A stretch of 64,000 nucleotides of DNA from Spirochaetaceae bacterium (GTDB lineage: Bacteria > Spirochaetota > Leptospiria > Leptospirales > Leptonemataceae), in the NCBI GenBank assembly GCA_002729885.1, contig PBUB01000002.1, positions 611,745-675,744 of the forward strand, given 5' to 3'. The notes beneath the pieces are model-generated. The model was not told where the DNA came from. It made no database searches and was given only the letters and a program-made list of their open reading frames with translations. Within the stretch, counting starts at the first letter, position 1. The number at the start of each line of letters is the position of its first letter. Of the stretch, positions 26,153-35,646 are shown one piece after another. The position numbers were made by a program, and so were the translations under genes.

Positions 26153-27577
26153 TCATCCTCTGAGCATGGATTCAATGATCTTCGCACTTCTGGGCACCAG
26201 AGGGAAGGGACGGCCACTACCTGTTGTAAGGGTTTGCTCTGGATCCAGTCCGGCGGCCCGGTATAACGTGGCGGTCACGTCCCGCACATGATAGGCCTGG
26301 TCTTCTCTGGCCGGTCTTTGTGCTTTCTTATCGCTTTCTCCAAATACAGCTCCGCGGGGCACCGGTCCTCCTCCCATCAAGCTGGTCCATACTCTGGGAA
26401 AATGATCCCTGCCATCTCGTTCACCTACCACAGGAGTTCTTCCAAACTCGCTGGAAAGATAGAACATGGTTTGATCCAGAAGTCCACTACCCGCCAGATC
26501 TTCGATCAGAGCCGCGATGGCCGGATCCGCTTCCTTCATGATGTCTGCGATCTTGGCACGGTTATTGTTATGTGTATCCCAGCCACCAATGGTAATCTGA
26601 ATAAAGGGCACCTCGGCCTGGGCCAATCGTCGGGCCATGAGCATGGATTTTCCTGCCCAGGTCTCTCCGTATCTCCGCCGATTTACTGCACTTTCTTTAC
26701 TCAAGTCAAAGGTCACCAGTTGATCGCTGTTCATGAATTCCAGAGCGGAATCGAACATACCGCGCCAGACCTGAACCTGCGATGCCTGCGAGCGGCTTTC
26801 AAAACCATCATTTAATAGATTCAAAAACTGCTCTCTTCGCTTCAGTCTTTCTTCAGTGATTCGCCCGGCCGCCGGAGTCAAATTGTTGATAGGCCGATCT
26901 ACGTTTCCAATGTGAAACGAAGAAAATCGTATGGGAAGGAAGCCATGACGTCCAATGACACCGCCTCTCTGGCCCAGGGTTACAACGGATGGAAAGTATG
27001 GACCCTTGTAGTCCTTTTTCTTCGCATAGGCTACGGTACATCCCCAGGACGGGATATCGGGAAATCCTGCCGATTCCGTCATTCGATAGCCAGTATTCAA
27101 AAGCTTTTGTGCGAATCCATGGTCTCCATCTTCAGACCAGGTAGAACGAATCATACTCAGATGCTTGAGCTGAGCTGCGGTCTTGCGAAAGGGCTCTCCA
27201 ATCTGTATCCCTTTAATAGATGAATTTACAGTTCCAAAAGCACTCTGATTGCTTCTGGGATCCAGGGTATCCACATGGCTCATTCCGCCAGCCATGTTAA
27301 TGAAAATGACGCTCTTTACTTTGCTCGGAAGAACAATGTCATAGGGATCATCATCCCATTCTGGCATTTCTTCTGCGCCCAGCCGCCCGGTAAGTCCCAG
27401 ACTTTTCGCCAGGGCATCTGCTGCTCCGTTGGCCAGACCCAGTCCGGCCAGAAAGCCTGCGGTCTTTCGTAAAAAATTCTTTCGACTCAGGCCAGGGGAG
27501 TGGCCCTCCGGAAGGCCTTCTGGAATTGCCAATGGAGATTCCTGTTCGCTGGAAGTATTGGATCGATGCTTTCCCAT
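26153..27577 (-). CDS. DUF1501 family protein, exported
   Basis: 474 residues. ATG 27577 has AGGGGAG upstream. The N-terminus has a Tat-like signal (SRKNFLRKTAGFLAGLG) in which Lys replaces the second Arg. Family motifs follow: FINMAGGMSHVDTLDPR, LGQRGGVIGRHGFLP, IQITIGGWDTHNNN and the metal-site-like SSEFGRTP. DUF1501 proteins belong to the alkaline-phosphatase/sulfatase-like fold and are nearly always encoded beside a DUF1549/DUF1553 protein, as here (28-bp gap). Their biochemical role is not known. They are most abundant in Planctomycetes and Verrucomicrobia, so transfer is possible. Confidence 0.9.
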   Translation of the reverse strand: MGKHRSNTSSEQESPLAIPEGLPEGHSPGLSRKNFLRKTAGFLAGLGLANGAADALAKSLGLTGRLGAEEMPEWDDDPYDIVLPSKVKSVIFINMAGGMSHVDTLDPRSNQSAFGTVNSSIKGIQIGEPFRKTAAQLKHLSMIRSTWSEDGDHGFAQKLLNTGYRMTESAGFPDIPSWGCTVAYAKKKDYKGPYFPSVVTLGQRGGVIGRHGFLPIRFSSFHIGNVDRPINNLTPAAGRITEERLKRREQFLNLLNDGFESRSQASQVQVWRGMFDSALEFMNSDQLVTFDLSKESAVNRRRYGETWAGKSMLMARRLAQAEVPFIQITIGGWDTHNNNRAKIADIMKEADPAIAALIEDLAGSGLLDQTMFYLSSEFGRTPVVGERDGRDHFPRVWTSLMGGGPVPRGAVFGESDKKAQRPAREDQAYHVRDVTATLYRAAGLDPEQTLTTGSGRPFPLVPRSAKIIESMLRG

Positions 27578-27605
27578 AATAATGCTCCCCTGAGACGATG
27601 CGGTC

Positions 27606-29462
27606 TCAGTTAATATGAATAAACTCCTGGCTGTTAAATATACTCCAGATTAGATCCTGAAGCGCTTCCTGGTTGAATCTATCCTTTCTATTGCCTGCCA
27701 GATCGGTAGTAGTGAGTGTCTGGATTCTCTGCCATTCTGCATCGCTCATCCTTCTTGAAAGAAGACTTCTAAAAATGGCATTGGCTGCATCCTGGATGTT
27801 TCCTTCTTTCTGATAATACTGATGAATGTAGGATCCTTTTCGCGCAAAATTCTGAGCCAGTCGGTTGGTAAGCCTTCCATTCAATAACGTAAGCACCTGC
27901 TCAATAGTGGGGGCCATTTCGTCATCTGCGATATCGATTCTCGGTCCGGCACCAAATACAGCCAGAAATGAGTTATATCGCACCGGACGTTCCACTTCTG
28001 CTGCGCTGGAAAAATCCCTTTGATTTGGCGAAGGAGACTTCAGGGCACCCAGACCCTTCAGGTTGATTTTAGAAAGATCTGGAATGCTGGAAGCCAGCGC
28101 AATCCTTCGTTCCCGAATATCGGAAATGGTCATGGCAAAGGAACCTTTGATCAGCGAATTCATAAGCTGATCCGCATCCATTCTCTGCGCCTGGAAGTAG
28201 CGAATGGTGGAAGATGCATCCCTGGAGTCTTTAACGGGCATGGATCTGGCGTAGGCTCGGGAGCTAACTATGTACAGAATGAGGTCTTTGATTCTGTAGT
28301 CTTGCTGCACAAACACCTGGTCCAGATGATTTAAAATCTCTTCGCCCTGGATTTCTGTACTATCGTTCCAGTCATCCATGGGAGTAAAGAAGCTCCAGCC
28401 CATGAGTCGAGTCCAGATTCGATTGATCAAAACCTTGCGGAATCTGTCATTTCTGCGGTCTGTAAACCACTGAGCCAGAATGGTCCGGCGATCCACTCCT
28501 TCTTTAAGAGTGGCCGTTTTTCCATCGGGATAAACCGGTTGGACCAGATCTCCACCGGGCTCATCGTCACTTATGGGAAATCGCAGGCCCAGTTCCGGTA
28601 CTCGAAAAACAGCGTCATACTTGAGTTCGGTGCCCTGACGATGGGCTTTCTTCTGCTGCTGATTCAGCTTATTCCAGTAATCTCTGTAGAACTTCTGCCA
28701 GGCGTTTTGATACTGCTTCTGGGATTCCGTGGGGAGATTCTCTACTTCATTTCTGGGCACATACTTTAGACCGGTGATGCCTTCGAACTTCTTGTCATAC
28801 TGGTCCGTGGTATACTGCTGGGAAAAGAAAGCTGCAAGTCCGTAATAATCTCTTTTGGTGTAGCCTTTGTAGAACGGATGATCATGACATCTAGCGCATT
28901 CCAGTCTTTTACCGTGGAACAATCGTCCGGTATATTCTGCCAGTTGTAAAGGATCGCCTCCATCGCGGACTATGAAATTCACTGCTGGATTCTCCTCCGG
29001 CGATCCCGATGCCGTTAACATTTCCGTAACCAGAACATCATAAGGTTTGTTCTGATGCATGGATTGACTTAAGTAGTTATAGAAGCTGGCATATTTCAGA
29101 TCTCTTCCTTCTGTTTGCTCTCGAAAGAGGGAGCCGAAATAGGTGCCCCAGTATTGTGCGAATTCAGGGCTTCGCAGAAAGGCCACAGCATAGTTGATGC
29201 GAGCCATCTGCTCATCCCCCTGATAGGAGTCAAAGTGCTCCAGCTCTTGAATTGAAGGAATGGTTCCTCGTAGATGCAGCGAAAGTCTTCGAAGCGCAAC
29301 ACCTGGATCAGAAGGCTGGAGCTTTACATCTGCCAGATCTTCGTAGAGTTCATCCAGTTTATCCGGCTGGAGAGGAGCTGATGCGGCCGGAGAGGCCGGG
29401 ATGATCAGAGCCAAGGAGTAGAGCAGCAATGCTGCCGTTGCAGGTAATATTGTTCTTTTCAT
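27606..29462 (-). CDS. DUF1549/DUF1553 domain protein with CxxCH motif
   Basis: About 618 residues from ATG 29462, chosen because it opens a signal peptide (MKRTILPATAALLLYSLALI). DUF1549 (about 45-260) includes LRRLSLHLRGTIPSIQEL and a CARCHDH heme-type CxxCH motif; DUF1553 (about 330-600) includes RTILAQWFTDRRNDRF, INRIWTRLMGW and a C-terminal DLIWSIFNSQEF. The motif suggests one covalent c-type heme, so maturation in the periplasm. No separate cytochrome domain is present. It is upstream of and co-oriented with its usual partner, DUF1501. Confidence 0.9.
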   Translation of the reverse strand: MKRTILPATAALLLYSLALIIPASPAASAPLQPDKLDELYEDLADVKLQPSDPGVALRRLSLHLRGTIPSIQELEHFDSYQGDEQMARINYAVAFLRSPEFAQYWGTYFGSLFREQTEGRDLKYASFYNYLSQSMHQNKPYDVLVTEMLTASGSPEENPAVNFIVRDGGDPLQLAEYTGRLFHGKRLECARCHDHPFYKGYTKRDYYGLAAFFSQQYTTDQYDKKFEGITGLKYVPRNEVENLPTESQKQYQNAWQKFYRDYWNKLNQQQKKAHRQGTELKYDAVFRVPELGLRFPISDDEPGGDLVQPVYPDGKTATLKEGVDRRTILAQWFTDRRNDRFRKVLINRIWTRLMGWSFFTPMDDWNDSTEIQGEEILNHLDQVFVQQDYRIKDLILYIVSSRAYARSMPVKDSRDASSTIRYFQAQRMDADQLMNSLIKGSFAMTISDIRERRIALASSIPDLSKINLKGLGALKSPSPNQRDFSSAAEVERPVRYNSFLAVFGAGPRIDIADDEMAPTIEQVLTLLNGRLTNRLAQNFARKGSYIHQYYQKEGNIQDAANAIFRSLLSRRMSDAEWQRIQTLTTTDLAGNRKDRFNQEALQDLIWSIFNSQEFIHIN

Positions 29463-29670
29463 AGGACATCCGTACATTTCATTTCGGATTCGCACCATTG
29501 TTGGACGACCCTGGATTGAAGGCGGGTTCGAAAAATGCATCGCTCTATTCATGTCTCAGGTTTTCCGGGTTCATCTTTTTTTGAATAAAGACTAAAAAAG
29601 CCCTGTTCGCATCTTCTCTGGCATGTCACTTCATGTAAAGTCAGGCCATGGCCAGAAGATACCTCTCGTA

Positions 29671-29910
29671 TCAATAGCATTGCCTGGACTGACAGGCCTC
29701 GATGCAGCTTTGTTTGTTCCATTGCGGAGACGGTTCCTGGAAAGGCTGATTCCTGTTCAAATCTGAATTGATACCCTGACCGGAAAGAGAGCTGCAGTTT
29801 CGCATACACCGGTTACGTTCCGCCATGCATTCGGATGCACTCATACTTGATCCAGAGCTGGAGCACTGAACGAGGAGGGCCAAGAGAGGGACCAGAATTA
29901 TATATCGCAT
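29671..29910 (-). CDS. Small cysteine-rich lipoprotein
   Basis: 79 residues. A short signal peptide (MRYIILVPLLALLVQC) ends in a relaxed spirochaetal lipobox with Cys16, followed by a Ser/Gly spacer. The mature part has Cys at positions 28, 35, 39, 69, 73 and 78, forming two CxxxC or related helical pairs (CMAERNRCMRNC, CIEACQSRQC), a helical-hairpin arrangement that would be stabilised by disulphides. No family is recognised. No clear ribosome-binding site precedes the ATG. Confidence 0.6.
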   Translation of the reverse strand: MRYIILVPLLALLVQCSSSGSSMSASECMAERNRCMRNCSSLSGQGINSDLNRNQPFQEPSPQWNKQSCIEACQSRQCY

Positions 29911-30012
29911 TTACCGAGGAGGCATAAGATGCGAAGGCAGGTCAACCTGAAAGCATACTGAATTAGATGCATCCATCTGCAATATTTACCTTCAGTCGCC
30001 AGAGCATACGGA

Positions 30013-30091
30013 GAAATCGGGGGAACCTGTGAAATCGGGGGAACCTGTGAAATCGGGGGAACCTGTGAAATCGGGGCAACTTGTGAAACCG
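30013..30091. repeat. 18-bp minisatellite (four copies plus partial)
   Basis: Units at 30013, 30031, 30049 and 30067 share GAAATCGGGGGAACCTGT; the first three are identical, the fourth has two substitutions, and a seven-base partial follows. The unit length is a multiple of three; in the minus frame it would encode repeats of SQVPPI within an unsupported 98-codon frame (29898-30194). It probably varies in copy number between strains. Confidence 0.9.
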
Positions 30092-30132
30092 AACTGGGCT
30101 TTACATTAGCGATGCCGGTGCACTGTTCAGAC

Positions 30133-30639
30133 TCAGGTCGGCCAGACTGGAATGAGTCGGTAGAATTCATGGGAAAGTTGAATGTTTCCTTCATGTATGC
30201 AATTTAGATGTGCGGAGCTATCCATCTGAAGAAGCTCAATTCGACTGCTGGATTTCTGGATCCTGGTATCCATGACAAATCGCTTCTGTAGCAAATCCAC
30301 CAGAGGCTCTTTTCTAAATCCCCAGCGAGCGATTACAAAGTGCAGATCTTCGAATCTTCGCAGGATAGATTCTATCTTCTGAGGTTTTACCTGGCCGGCC
30401 TCTGCCCAGAAAACAGGGCGCAGGTTGCTTTCATCCAGGGCCACCACATCCGGTTTGTAGCGGTCTCCAATGGACCTTTCTACCATGAGATTCGGGTATT
30501 GGTCCAGATACAGAGACCATACAAATGCCTTCAGAAAGACATGCTCGGAGGATTCCAGGGGTTTCTTGATGAGATGGAGTTTCCGGGATCTGCACCGAAA
30601 AACCCATTTTCGTCGCAATTCCAGGCTTTCCTTTTCCAT
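30133..30639 (-). CDS. YaeQ-like protein
   Basis: About 168 residues from ATG 30639; an upstream in-frame start would overlap the divergent dehydratase gene. The core resembles YaeQ, a small protein with a restriction-endonuclease-like fold: [17 protein letters not shown], then [10 protein letters not shown] followed by VFWAEAGQV, giving the Asp...Glu-x-Gln arrangement of PD-(D/E)xK enzymes. A late segment FVIARWGF also fits the family. Nuclease activity has not been shown for YaeQ. The C-terminal 40 residues run toward an 18-bp minisatellite. Similarity is by motif only. Confidence 0.55.
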   Translation of the reverse strand: MEKESLELRRKWVFRCRSRKLHLIKKPLESSEHVFLKAFVWSLYLDQYPNLMVERSIGDRYKPDVVALDESNLRPVFWAEAGQVKPQKIESILRRFEDLHFVIARWGFRKEPLVDLLQKRFVMDTRIQKSSSRIELLQMDSSAHLNCIHEGNIQLSHEFYRLIPVWPT

Positions 30640-30685
30640 GCTTCTTTTGTTGACTCCGATGTCAAAGTTACCAGTTTTGCTAACT

Positions 30686-31132
30686 ATGGCAGTAAGCAAA
30701 GACCTTGTAGGTAAGAAATTAAATCCCTATACATTCACAGTGGAGCGGGGCAAGGTAAAGGAATTTTGTAGAGCGATCGGCGAGACCAATCCTGTATTTC
30801 TGGATCCGGCCAAAGCAAAAGAGGCTGGCTTCGAGGATACTCCCATTCCTCCTACCTTCCAGACCGCATTTCAATTCTGGGGCTATCCAGAAATCTTCGA
30901 CGATATGGGCAATATGGGCATCGACGTTCAGCGACTGCTTCATATGAAAGAAGAATACAAATATCTGAAACCCATTTATCCAGGCACCGAGATACATGCC
31001 CAGGGTGAGGTCATCGATGTAAAGACCGGAAAAATGGATATGGTCACTTTTAAAACAACTTATGCCAACAAATCCGGCGAAGCTTTGCTGGAAGCGGAAA
31101 TGGCCATTGTAATCCGACCGGAGGATAGCTGA
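30686..31132 (+). CDS. MaoC-type dehydratase, HadA-like (N-terminal hotdog) subunit
   Basis: 148 residues from ATG 30686. It is a FAS1-type MaoC dehydratase N-terminal domain: [25 protein letters not shown], then [14 protein letters not shown] and [19 protein letters not shown]. This is the non-catalytic hotdog subunit in two-component (R)-hydroxyacyl dehydratases such as mycobacterial HadAB. It lacks the Asp/His pair of the active subunit. The partner HadB-like gene starts 175 bp downstream. Together they may dehydrate 3-hydroxyacyl-ACP or -CoA in fatty acid synthesis or oxidation. Confidence 0.85.
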   Translation: MAVSKDLVGKKLNPYTFTVERGKVKEFCRAIGETNPVFLDPAKAKEAGFEDTPIPPTFQTAFQFWGYPEIFDDMGNMGIDVQRLLHMKEEYKYLKPIYPGTEIHAQGEVIDVKTGKMDMVTFKTTYANKSGEALLEAEMAIVIRPEDS

Positions 31133-31307
31133 TCCGAAATTCGCATTGCTTCTATGGACAATCCATCCAGGGCTGGATCAGGCATCGAGATCTGATGCAA
31201 GCACCAGTTCTTACGCAAGCGCCGACTCTGACGCAGGCGGTGGCTGACCTGGATACAGGATCATTCAAAGAGAAAGCAATCGACAGGGAAGCGAAAGGAG
31301 TAATAAT

Positions 31308-31721
31308 ATGAAGCGAATTAAATTAAGCGACTACAAGCAGGGAGATGAAATCCCGGAGCTGAAAACCAACCCCATTCATCATATGGATCTGGTGCGATAT
31401 GCTGGCGCCAGCGGAGACTTCAATCCCATTCATACAGATCCAGTATTTGCCGAAAAGGTAGGCCTGGGTGGAACCATTGCCCATGGAATGTATGTTATGG
31501 CACTGATTGGTCGATGCGTTACGAACTGGGTAACTCCGGCGCAATTGAACGCATTTGGTGTAAAATTCAAAGCGATGACCAAGCCAGGTCAGGCCATTAC
31601 CTGTTCCGGCAAAGTGAAAAAGATCAAAGAAGACGAAAAGCTGATGACTGTATCTGTGCAGGCCTCTGACGAGAATGGTGAAGTCAAAGCCGCAGGAGAT
31701 ATAGTTATCGCCTGCGATTGA
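31308..31721 (+). CDS. MaoC-type dehydratase, HadB-like catalytic subunit
   Basis: 137 residues with AAGGAG upstream. A single catalytic hotdog: YAGASGDFNPIHTDPVFAE carries Asp37 and His42, the hydratase-2 dyad, followed by GGTIAHGMYVM. It adds or removes water at (3R)-hydroxyacyl thioesters, most likely as a heterodimer with the HadA-like protein upstream. The pair forms a small operon that may continue into queG, whose frame starts immediately after the stop. Confidence 0.9.
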   Translation: MKRIKLSDYKQGDEIPELKTNPIHHMDLVRYAGASGDFNPIHTDPVFAEKVGLGGTIAHGMYVMALIGRCVTNWVTPAQLNAFGVKFKAMTKPGQAITCSGKVKKIKEDEKLMTVSVQASDENGEVKAAGDIVIACD

Positions 31722-31738
31722 TTTTTTCCGGGGGCGCC

Positions 31739-32902
31739 ATGCACAGACATTCGCGCAACCCATGGCTATCGCATAAACAGCAAGCCCGCTTTCTGGAAAT
31801 GTCCCGGGAAGCGGGTTTTGATTTATACGGGTTTACCTCTGCCAATATCTCTGAAGCAGACAGACAGAATCTTACTGAATTCGCACAGAAGAATCAATCC
31901 AACGATTTGCACTGGTTTAACCGGTATCTGAATCTAAGAACTCATCCTTCTGATATCCTGCCAGGCGCTTTGTCAGTGCTCATGTTGGGCACCATCTACA
32001 GGCATCCGGATATGGATGCAGCGCTTGAAAATGCGAAAGCCAGGATTTCCAGGTATGCGGCGGGCAAGGACTATCATCTGGTTCTTAGAAAGAAAGCTGC
32101 GAAACTTGCAGATGCTTTCTTTCTCGAGCATTCATCGCAACTGCCAGATCTAAAATACAGAGTAACCACTGATTCCGCTCCAGTGCCAGAAAAGATCCTG
32201 GCCCGAAATGCCGGTCTGGGCTGGCAGGGAAAAAACACAAACTTGATCCATCCGGAGAAAGGATCTTATTTCTTTCTTACAGCCGTTTTCTTTAATGCAG
32301 ACCTGGAAATTCCGGCCCTGCATGAACCAGTGGAAGAAAAACAGCAAAATGAATATGGAGTACATAGAACGCATAGAGCAAATAGAGCGAAAGGTGCTCA
32401 CGGGCCCAATAAATCGTATGGAGAGTATAGACCATCGGTAGAAGGGTCATCGGATGAATCGAATACAGGTGCTTCAGAAACGGATTCGCTATTCAGACCT
32501 GCGAATGTGGATCGTTGCGGCAGTTGTCGTCAATGCCTGGATGCCTGTCCCACCGGAGCTCTGGAGCCGTATCGCATTGAGGCAAACCGATGTCTATCTT
32601 ACTGGACCATAGAAGCCAGGGAGGATATGCCTCCCGAAATAGCGCAGAATACGAAGCACTGGGTCTTTGGCTGCGATATTTGCCAGGAAGTATGTCCATA
32701 TAATCGCGGACCAAAGGGCCGGCGGCAGGTTACTTCAGAACCTGACTTCTTTCCCAGAGCAGCGATAAAAAACTGGATACAGAATCCGGAAGATCCGGCG
32801 CATAGCACTGTCTGGGAGGCTCTGAGCATTTCTTCCGCTGTCAAAAGGCCAGGACAGGAGCGATTTCGCAGGAACTGGCAATCCGGTTCGAAACCCGACT
32901 AA
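31739..32902 (+). CDS. queG: Epoxyqueuosine reductase with an unusual internal insert
   Basis: 387 residues from ATG 31739 (GGGGG upstream). Catalyses the last step of queuosine tRNA modification, reducing the epoxide with cobalamin and two [4Fe-4S] clusters. The cluster ligands are in CGSCRQCLDACPTGA and CDICQEVCPYN. The N-terminal domain has the expected SRYAAGKDYH, VTTDSAPVPEK and NAGLGWQGKNT. Oddity: between FFNADLEIP and the first cluster, about 55 extra residues (about 192-255) replace a usual handful. They are rich in Asn, Arg, His and Ser, and part (HRTHRANRAK) derives from a 9-bp tandem repeat at 32362-32397. The HEAT-type C-terminus seems short. Confidence 0.9.
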   Translation: MHRHSRNPWLSHKQQARFLEMSREAGFDLYGFTSANISEADRQNLTEFAQKNQSNDLHWFNRYLNLRTHPSDILPGALSVLMLGTIYRHPDMDAALENAKARISRYAAGKDYHLVLRKKAAKLADAFFLEHSSQLPDLKYRVTTDSAPVPEKILARNAGLGWQGKNTNLIHPEKGSYFFLTAVFFNADLEIPALHEPVEEKQQNEYGVHRTHRANRAKGAHGPNKSYGEYRPSVEGSSDESNTGASETDSLFRPANVDRCGSCRQCLDACPTGALEPYRIEANRCLSYWTIEAREDMPPEIAQNTKHWVFGCDICQEVCPYNRGPKGRRQVTSEPDFFPRAAIKNWIQNPEDPAHSTVWEALSISSAVKRPGQERFRRNWQSGSKPD

Positions 32903-32996
32903 GGCCTGCTGCCCAAACGGTAGCATCAAGAATGCCTGCGCTGGAGCAGCCGATCAATGGCTGGACATTTGTGTGAATCCAGACTACACTGGTATC

Positions 32997-33989
32997 ATGG
33001 AGATGAAAAAAATCGGCAAATCCAATGTGCATGTAAGTCCTCTAACTTTTGGCGCATGGGCCATAGGTGGCTGGATGTGGGGAGGGGCCGAGGAAAAAGA
33101 TGCTATTGATGCTATCCGGAAATCCCTGGATCTGGGAATCTCCACCATCGATACGGCTCCGGTCTATGGCTTTGGAAGGAGCGAAGAGATTGTAGGCAAG
33201 GCCCTGGATAAAACCCCCAGAGATAGCTATCAGCTGCTTACGAAATGTGGAATGAACTGGGAAACGGAAGAAGGGGAATACTTCTTTGATACCAACGACG
33301 AATCTGGCCGACCCATACGAATGCATAAGTTTGCAGGGAAAAACAGGGTGATTCAGGAATGCGAAGATAGTCTTCGCAGACTTAGAACGGATTACCTGGA
33401 TCTATTTCAGCTTCACTGGCCGGATGCTACAACCGAAATAGGCGAAACCATGGAGGCCTTCGAAAAGCTGAGAGAGCAGGGAAAGATCCGGGCAGCCGGT
33501 GTCTGCAACTACTCGGCATCCCAGATGAAAGAAGCTTTGAAGAGCATTGATCTGGCCAGCAATCAAGTTCGCTACAGCATGGTATCCCAGGAAATTGAGG
33601 AAGATGTAGTACCCACAGCGGTAGAAGCAGGGATGAGTATTCTGCCTTACAGTCCCATGGAACGTGGTTTTCTCACCGGTAAGTTTCACTCTGGCTCCAG
33701 GTTTAATGCCGGAGATACAAGGGCCACCTCCAGATGGATGCAGTCAGAGAATATGCACAAGCTGGAAACTCTCCTGGAAAAGCTACGAGCTATAGCCGCA
33801 GAAAAGAATGCCACGGTTGCGCAGCTGGTACTGGCCTGGACTATGGGACGTCCTCAGGTCGCTACGGTTCTGGCCGGGGCCAGAAATCCGGCACAGATAG
33901 AAGAAAATGCATCTGCCCTATCATTGAAACTAGGTAGCGAAGAGCTGGAACAGATCGAAAACACTGTGTCCGAGCTGGGTCTTATCTAG
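32997..33989 (+). CDS. Aldo/keto reductase
   Basis: 330 residues, (beta/alpha)8 NADPH-dependent reductase. Motifs: the catalytic Asp and Tyr in IDTAPVYGFGRSEEIVG, Lys in LLTKCG, and DYLDLFQLHWPD with His; the cofactor-binding end is VATVLAGARNPAQIEEN. This matches the general-stress/YghZ-like AKR group. The physiological substrate is unknown. Start is uncertain between ATG 32997 and ATG 33003; neither has a strong ribosome-binding site. An inserted segment (EEGEYFFDTNDESGRPIR) follows the Lys motif. Confidence 0.9.
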   Translation: MEMKKIGKSNVHVSPLTFGAWAIGGWMWGGAEEKDAIDAIRKSLDLGISTIDTAPVYGFGRSEEIVGKALDKTPRDSYQLLTKCGMNWETEEGEYFFDTNDESGRPIRMHKFAGKNRVIQECEDSLRRLRTDYLDLFQLHWPDATTEIGETMEAFEKLREQGKIRAAGVCNYSASQMKEALKSIDLASNQVRYSMVSQEIEEDVVPTAVEAGMSILPYSPMERGFLTGKFHSGSRFNAGDTRATSRWMQSENMHKLETLLEKLRAIAAEKNATVAQLVLAWTMGRPQVATVLAGARNPAQIEENASALSLKLGSEELEQIENTVSELGLI

Positions 33990-34054
33990 ATCGATAACTC
34001 GCCATCCACTGAGTAATCTATTGACCTGTCTGACGAAAGAACCTTTCAGCGGTA

Positions 34055-34070
34055 CCTGTCCTGGGACAGG
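34055..34070 (+). terminator. Short hairpin after the aldo/keto reductase
   Basis: CCTGTCC / GGACAGG with a two-base nominal loop, 66 bp after the stop. The T-tail is weak, so this is only a candidate. Confidence 0.3.
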
Positions 34071-34209
34071 GTTAGTCTATCATTCTTATAGGATTTGTTC
34101 AGTTATAGAAATACAGGGATAATTCTTTTTCCTGGTCAAAACGGCCCGGGTTTTCTAATTGTATAGGAACCCCCTCTTTCGATTTTCGACATACAGGTCA
34201 GGTACAGTT

Positions 34210-35526
34210 ATGAACATGATGGAAATCGCATTCCCCATTATCGTGGGACTGATTTTCCTGGAGATGATTCTGGGTTGGATCCAGCATCGTCCGTACTACA
34301 GGGTAAATGATACGGTGGCAGGCATCAGTACCGGTATCATGTTCATGCTGGTAGGTGTGCCCACCTTATTTGGAGCACTTATCGTTTATGACTGGATTGA
34401 ACGAAACCTATCCTTGTTCTCACTTTTTGGCTGGCAGCCCATCCCTTTCGACGATCCGCTGATCTTTCAGTCTTCATTTCCGTTTGTTCAGATCAATGCA
34501 GTGCCTTTCATTTACTGGGTGGCTGTGTTTTTCGCAGTGGATTGTCTCTACTACTGGTTCCATCGTCTCTCTCATGAAATCAATTTCCTCTGGGGATCCC
34601 ATGTAACCCATCATTCCAGCGAGCAATTTAATCTGGCTGTGTCCTTTCGAGGGGGGAGCTTCCAGAGGGTTTTCGAATACGCTTTCTTCTTACCTCTGGC
34701 CTTCCTGGGCGTGAACTGGTTCATGTTTCTGTTTGCGCACCGAGTATTGAAGCTCTATCAATTCTGGGTACACACAGCAGCGGTTCCTGAGCTCGGCTTT
34801 CTGGAGTACTTTATGGTCACTCCTTCCAATCACAGGGTTCACCACGGAAGGAATCCTCAGTACATAGACAAAAACCACGGTGGAATCTTTATCATCTGGG
34901 ATCGAATGTTTGGCACCTATGAACCAGAAAGAGAAAAGATCAACTACGGAATTACGAATCAGCTCACGAGTTTCAATCCTCTGTGGATGACCTTCCATTA
35001 TTATTCAGAGCTATGGCAAATGACCCTGGCCGCTAGATCCTGGAAGGATAAGATTAAAGTATGGTTTGCCAAACCTGGCTGGAAACCGGCTGACCTGGGC
35101 AGCAGCGAAATCGTCTATTCTGATCCGGATCGTCCCGATTATGATCCCCCTCTGCCGCGAAGGGTAAAGGTTTATGGAATCTTCCAATTTATGGCGCTGT
35201 CCGCGTTCGGTCTTCTGGCCTATAGCCTGGCTCACGATTCCGCTTTCGGAATCTTCCGGCTGATGATCCTCATTGGCTTTACTGTATACGGACTCACAAA
35301 TGTAGGTGGTATTCTCGATAGCAAGGGCTGGGTATTTCCATCGGAGATGCTTCGTCTGGTGTTACTTCCCATGGCAGCCTTTCTGATTCATCTCAACGGA
35401 TACCTGGAAGTTAATCTGCTGCTTTATCTCGTAGGATACAGTGCTGCCTCCCTTATCTGGCTAACCTTGCTTCGTCGCGCATTTACCGGCGAAGACGGTC
35501 CGGAAGCCACGGCCATGGCAGCCTGA
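34210..35526 (+). CDS. Fatty acid hydroxylase / sterol desaturase superfamily protein, AGMO-like
   Basis: 438 residues from ATG 34210. A membrane di-iron oxygenase: eight-His motifs are seen as WFHRLSHE (HxxxH), HVTHHSSE (HxxHH) and NHRVHHGRN (HxxHH), inside about four membrane segments. Long downstream membrane part (about 330-425), and the segment DKNHGGIFIIWDRMFGTYEPE, resemble alkylglycerol monooxygenase-like members rather than short sterol desaturases. It may cleave or hydroxylate ether or fatty-acyl lipids; spirochaete substrates are not known. It is monocistronic. Confidence 0.85.
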   Translation: MNMMEIAFPIIVGLIFLEMILGWIQHRPYYRVNDTVAGISTGIMFMLVGVPTLFGALIVYDWIERNLSLFSLFGWQPIPFDDPLIFQSSFPFVQINAVPFIYWVAVFFAVDCLYYWFHRLSHEINFLWGSHVTHHSSEQFNLAVSFRGGSFQRVFEYAFFLPLAFLGVNWFMFLFAHRVLKLYQFWVHTAAVPELGFLEYFMVTPSNHRVHHGRNPQYIDKNHGGIFIIWDRMFGTYEPEREKINYGITNQLTSFNPLWMTFHYYSELWQMTLAARSWKDKIKVWFAKPGWKPADLGSSEIVYSDPDRPDYDPPLPRRVKVYGIFQFMALSAFGLLAYSLAHDSAFGIFRLMILIGFTVYGLTNVGGILDSKGWVFPSEMLRLVLLPMAAFLIHLNGYLEVNLLLYLVGYSAASLIWLTLLRRAFTGEDGPEATAMAA

Positions 35527-35646
35527 TCCTTCATTAGTCTGGCTGCGCTGCGATTCAAAAGATATCCAGAAAGCATTCAGAAAGAAATCCGCTACAGGAC
35601 ATCCGAATACCGGGATTTCGTTCAGGGCGCCTGGCTACGATGTAGC

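Noticed and set aside
29898-30194. 98-codon minus frame containing SQVPPI repeats
   Set aside because: The frame is carried by the 18-bp minisatellite, has no ribosome-binding site, and overlaps the ends of its neighbours.
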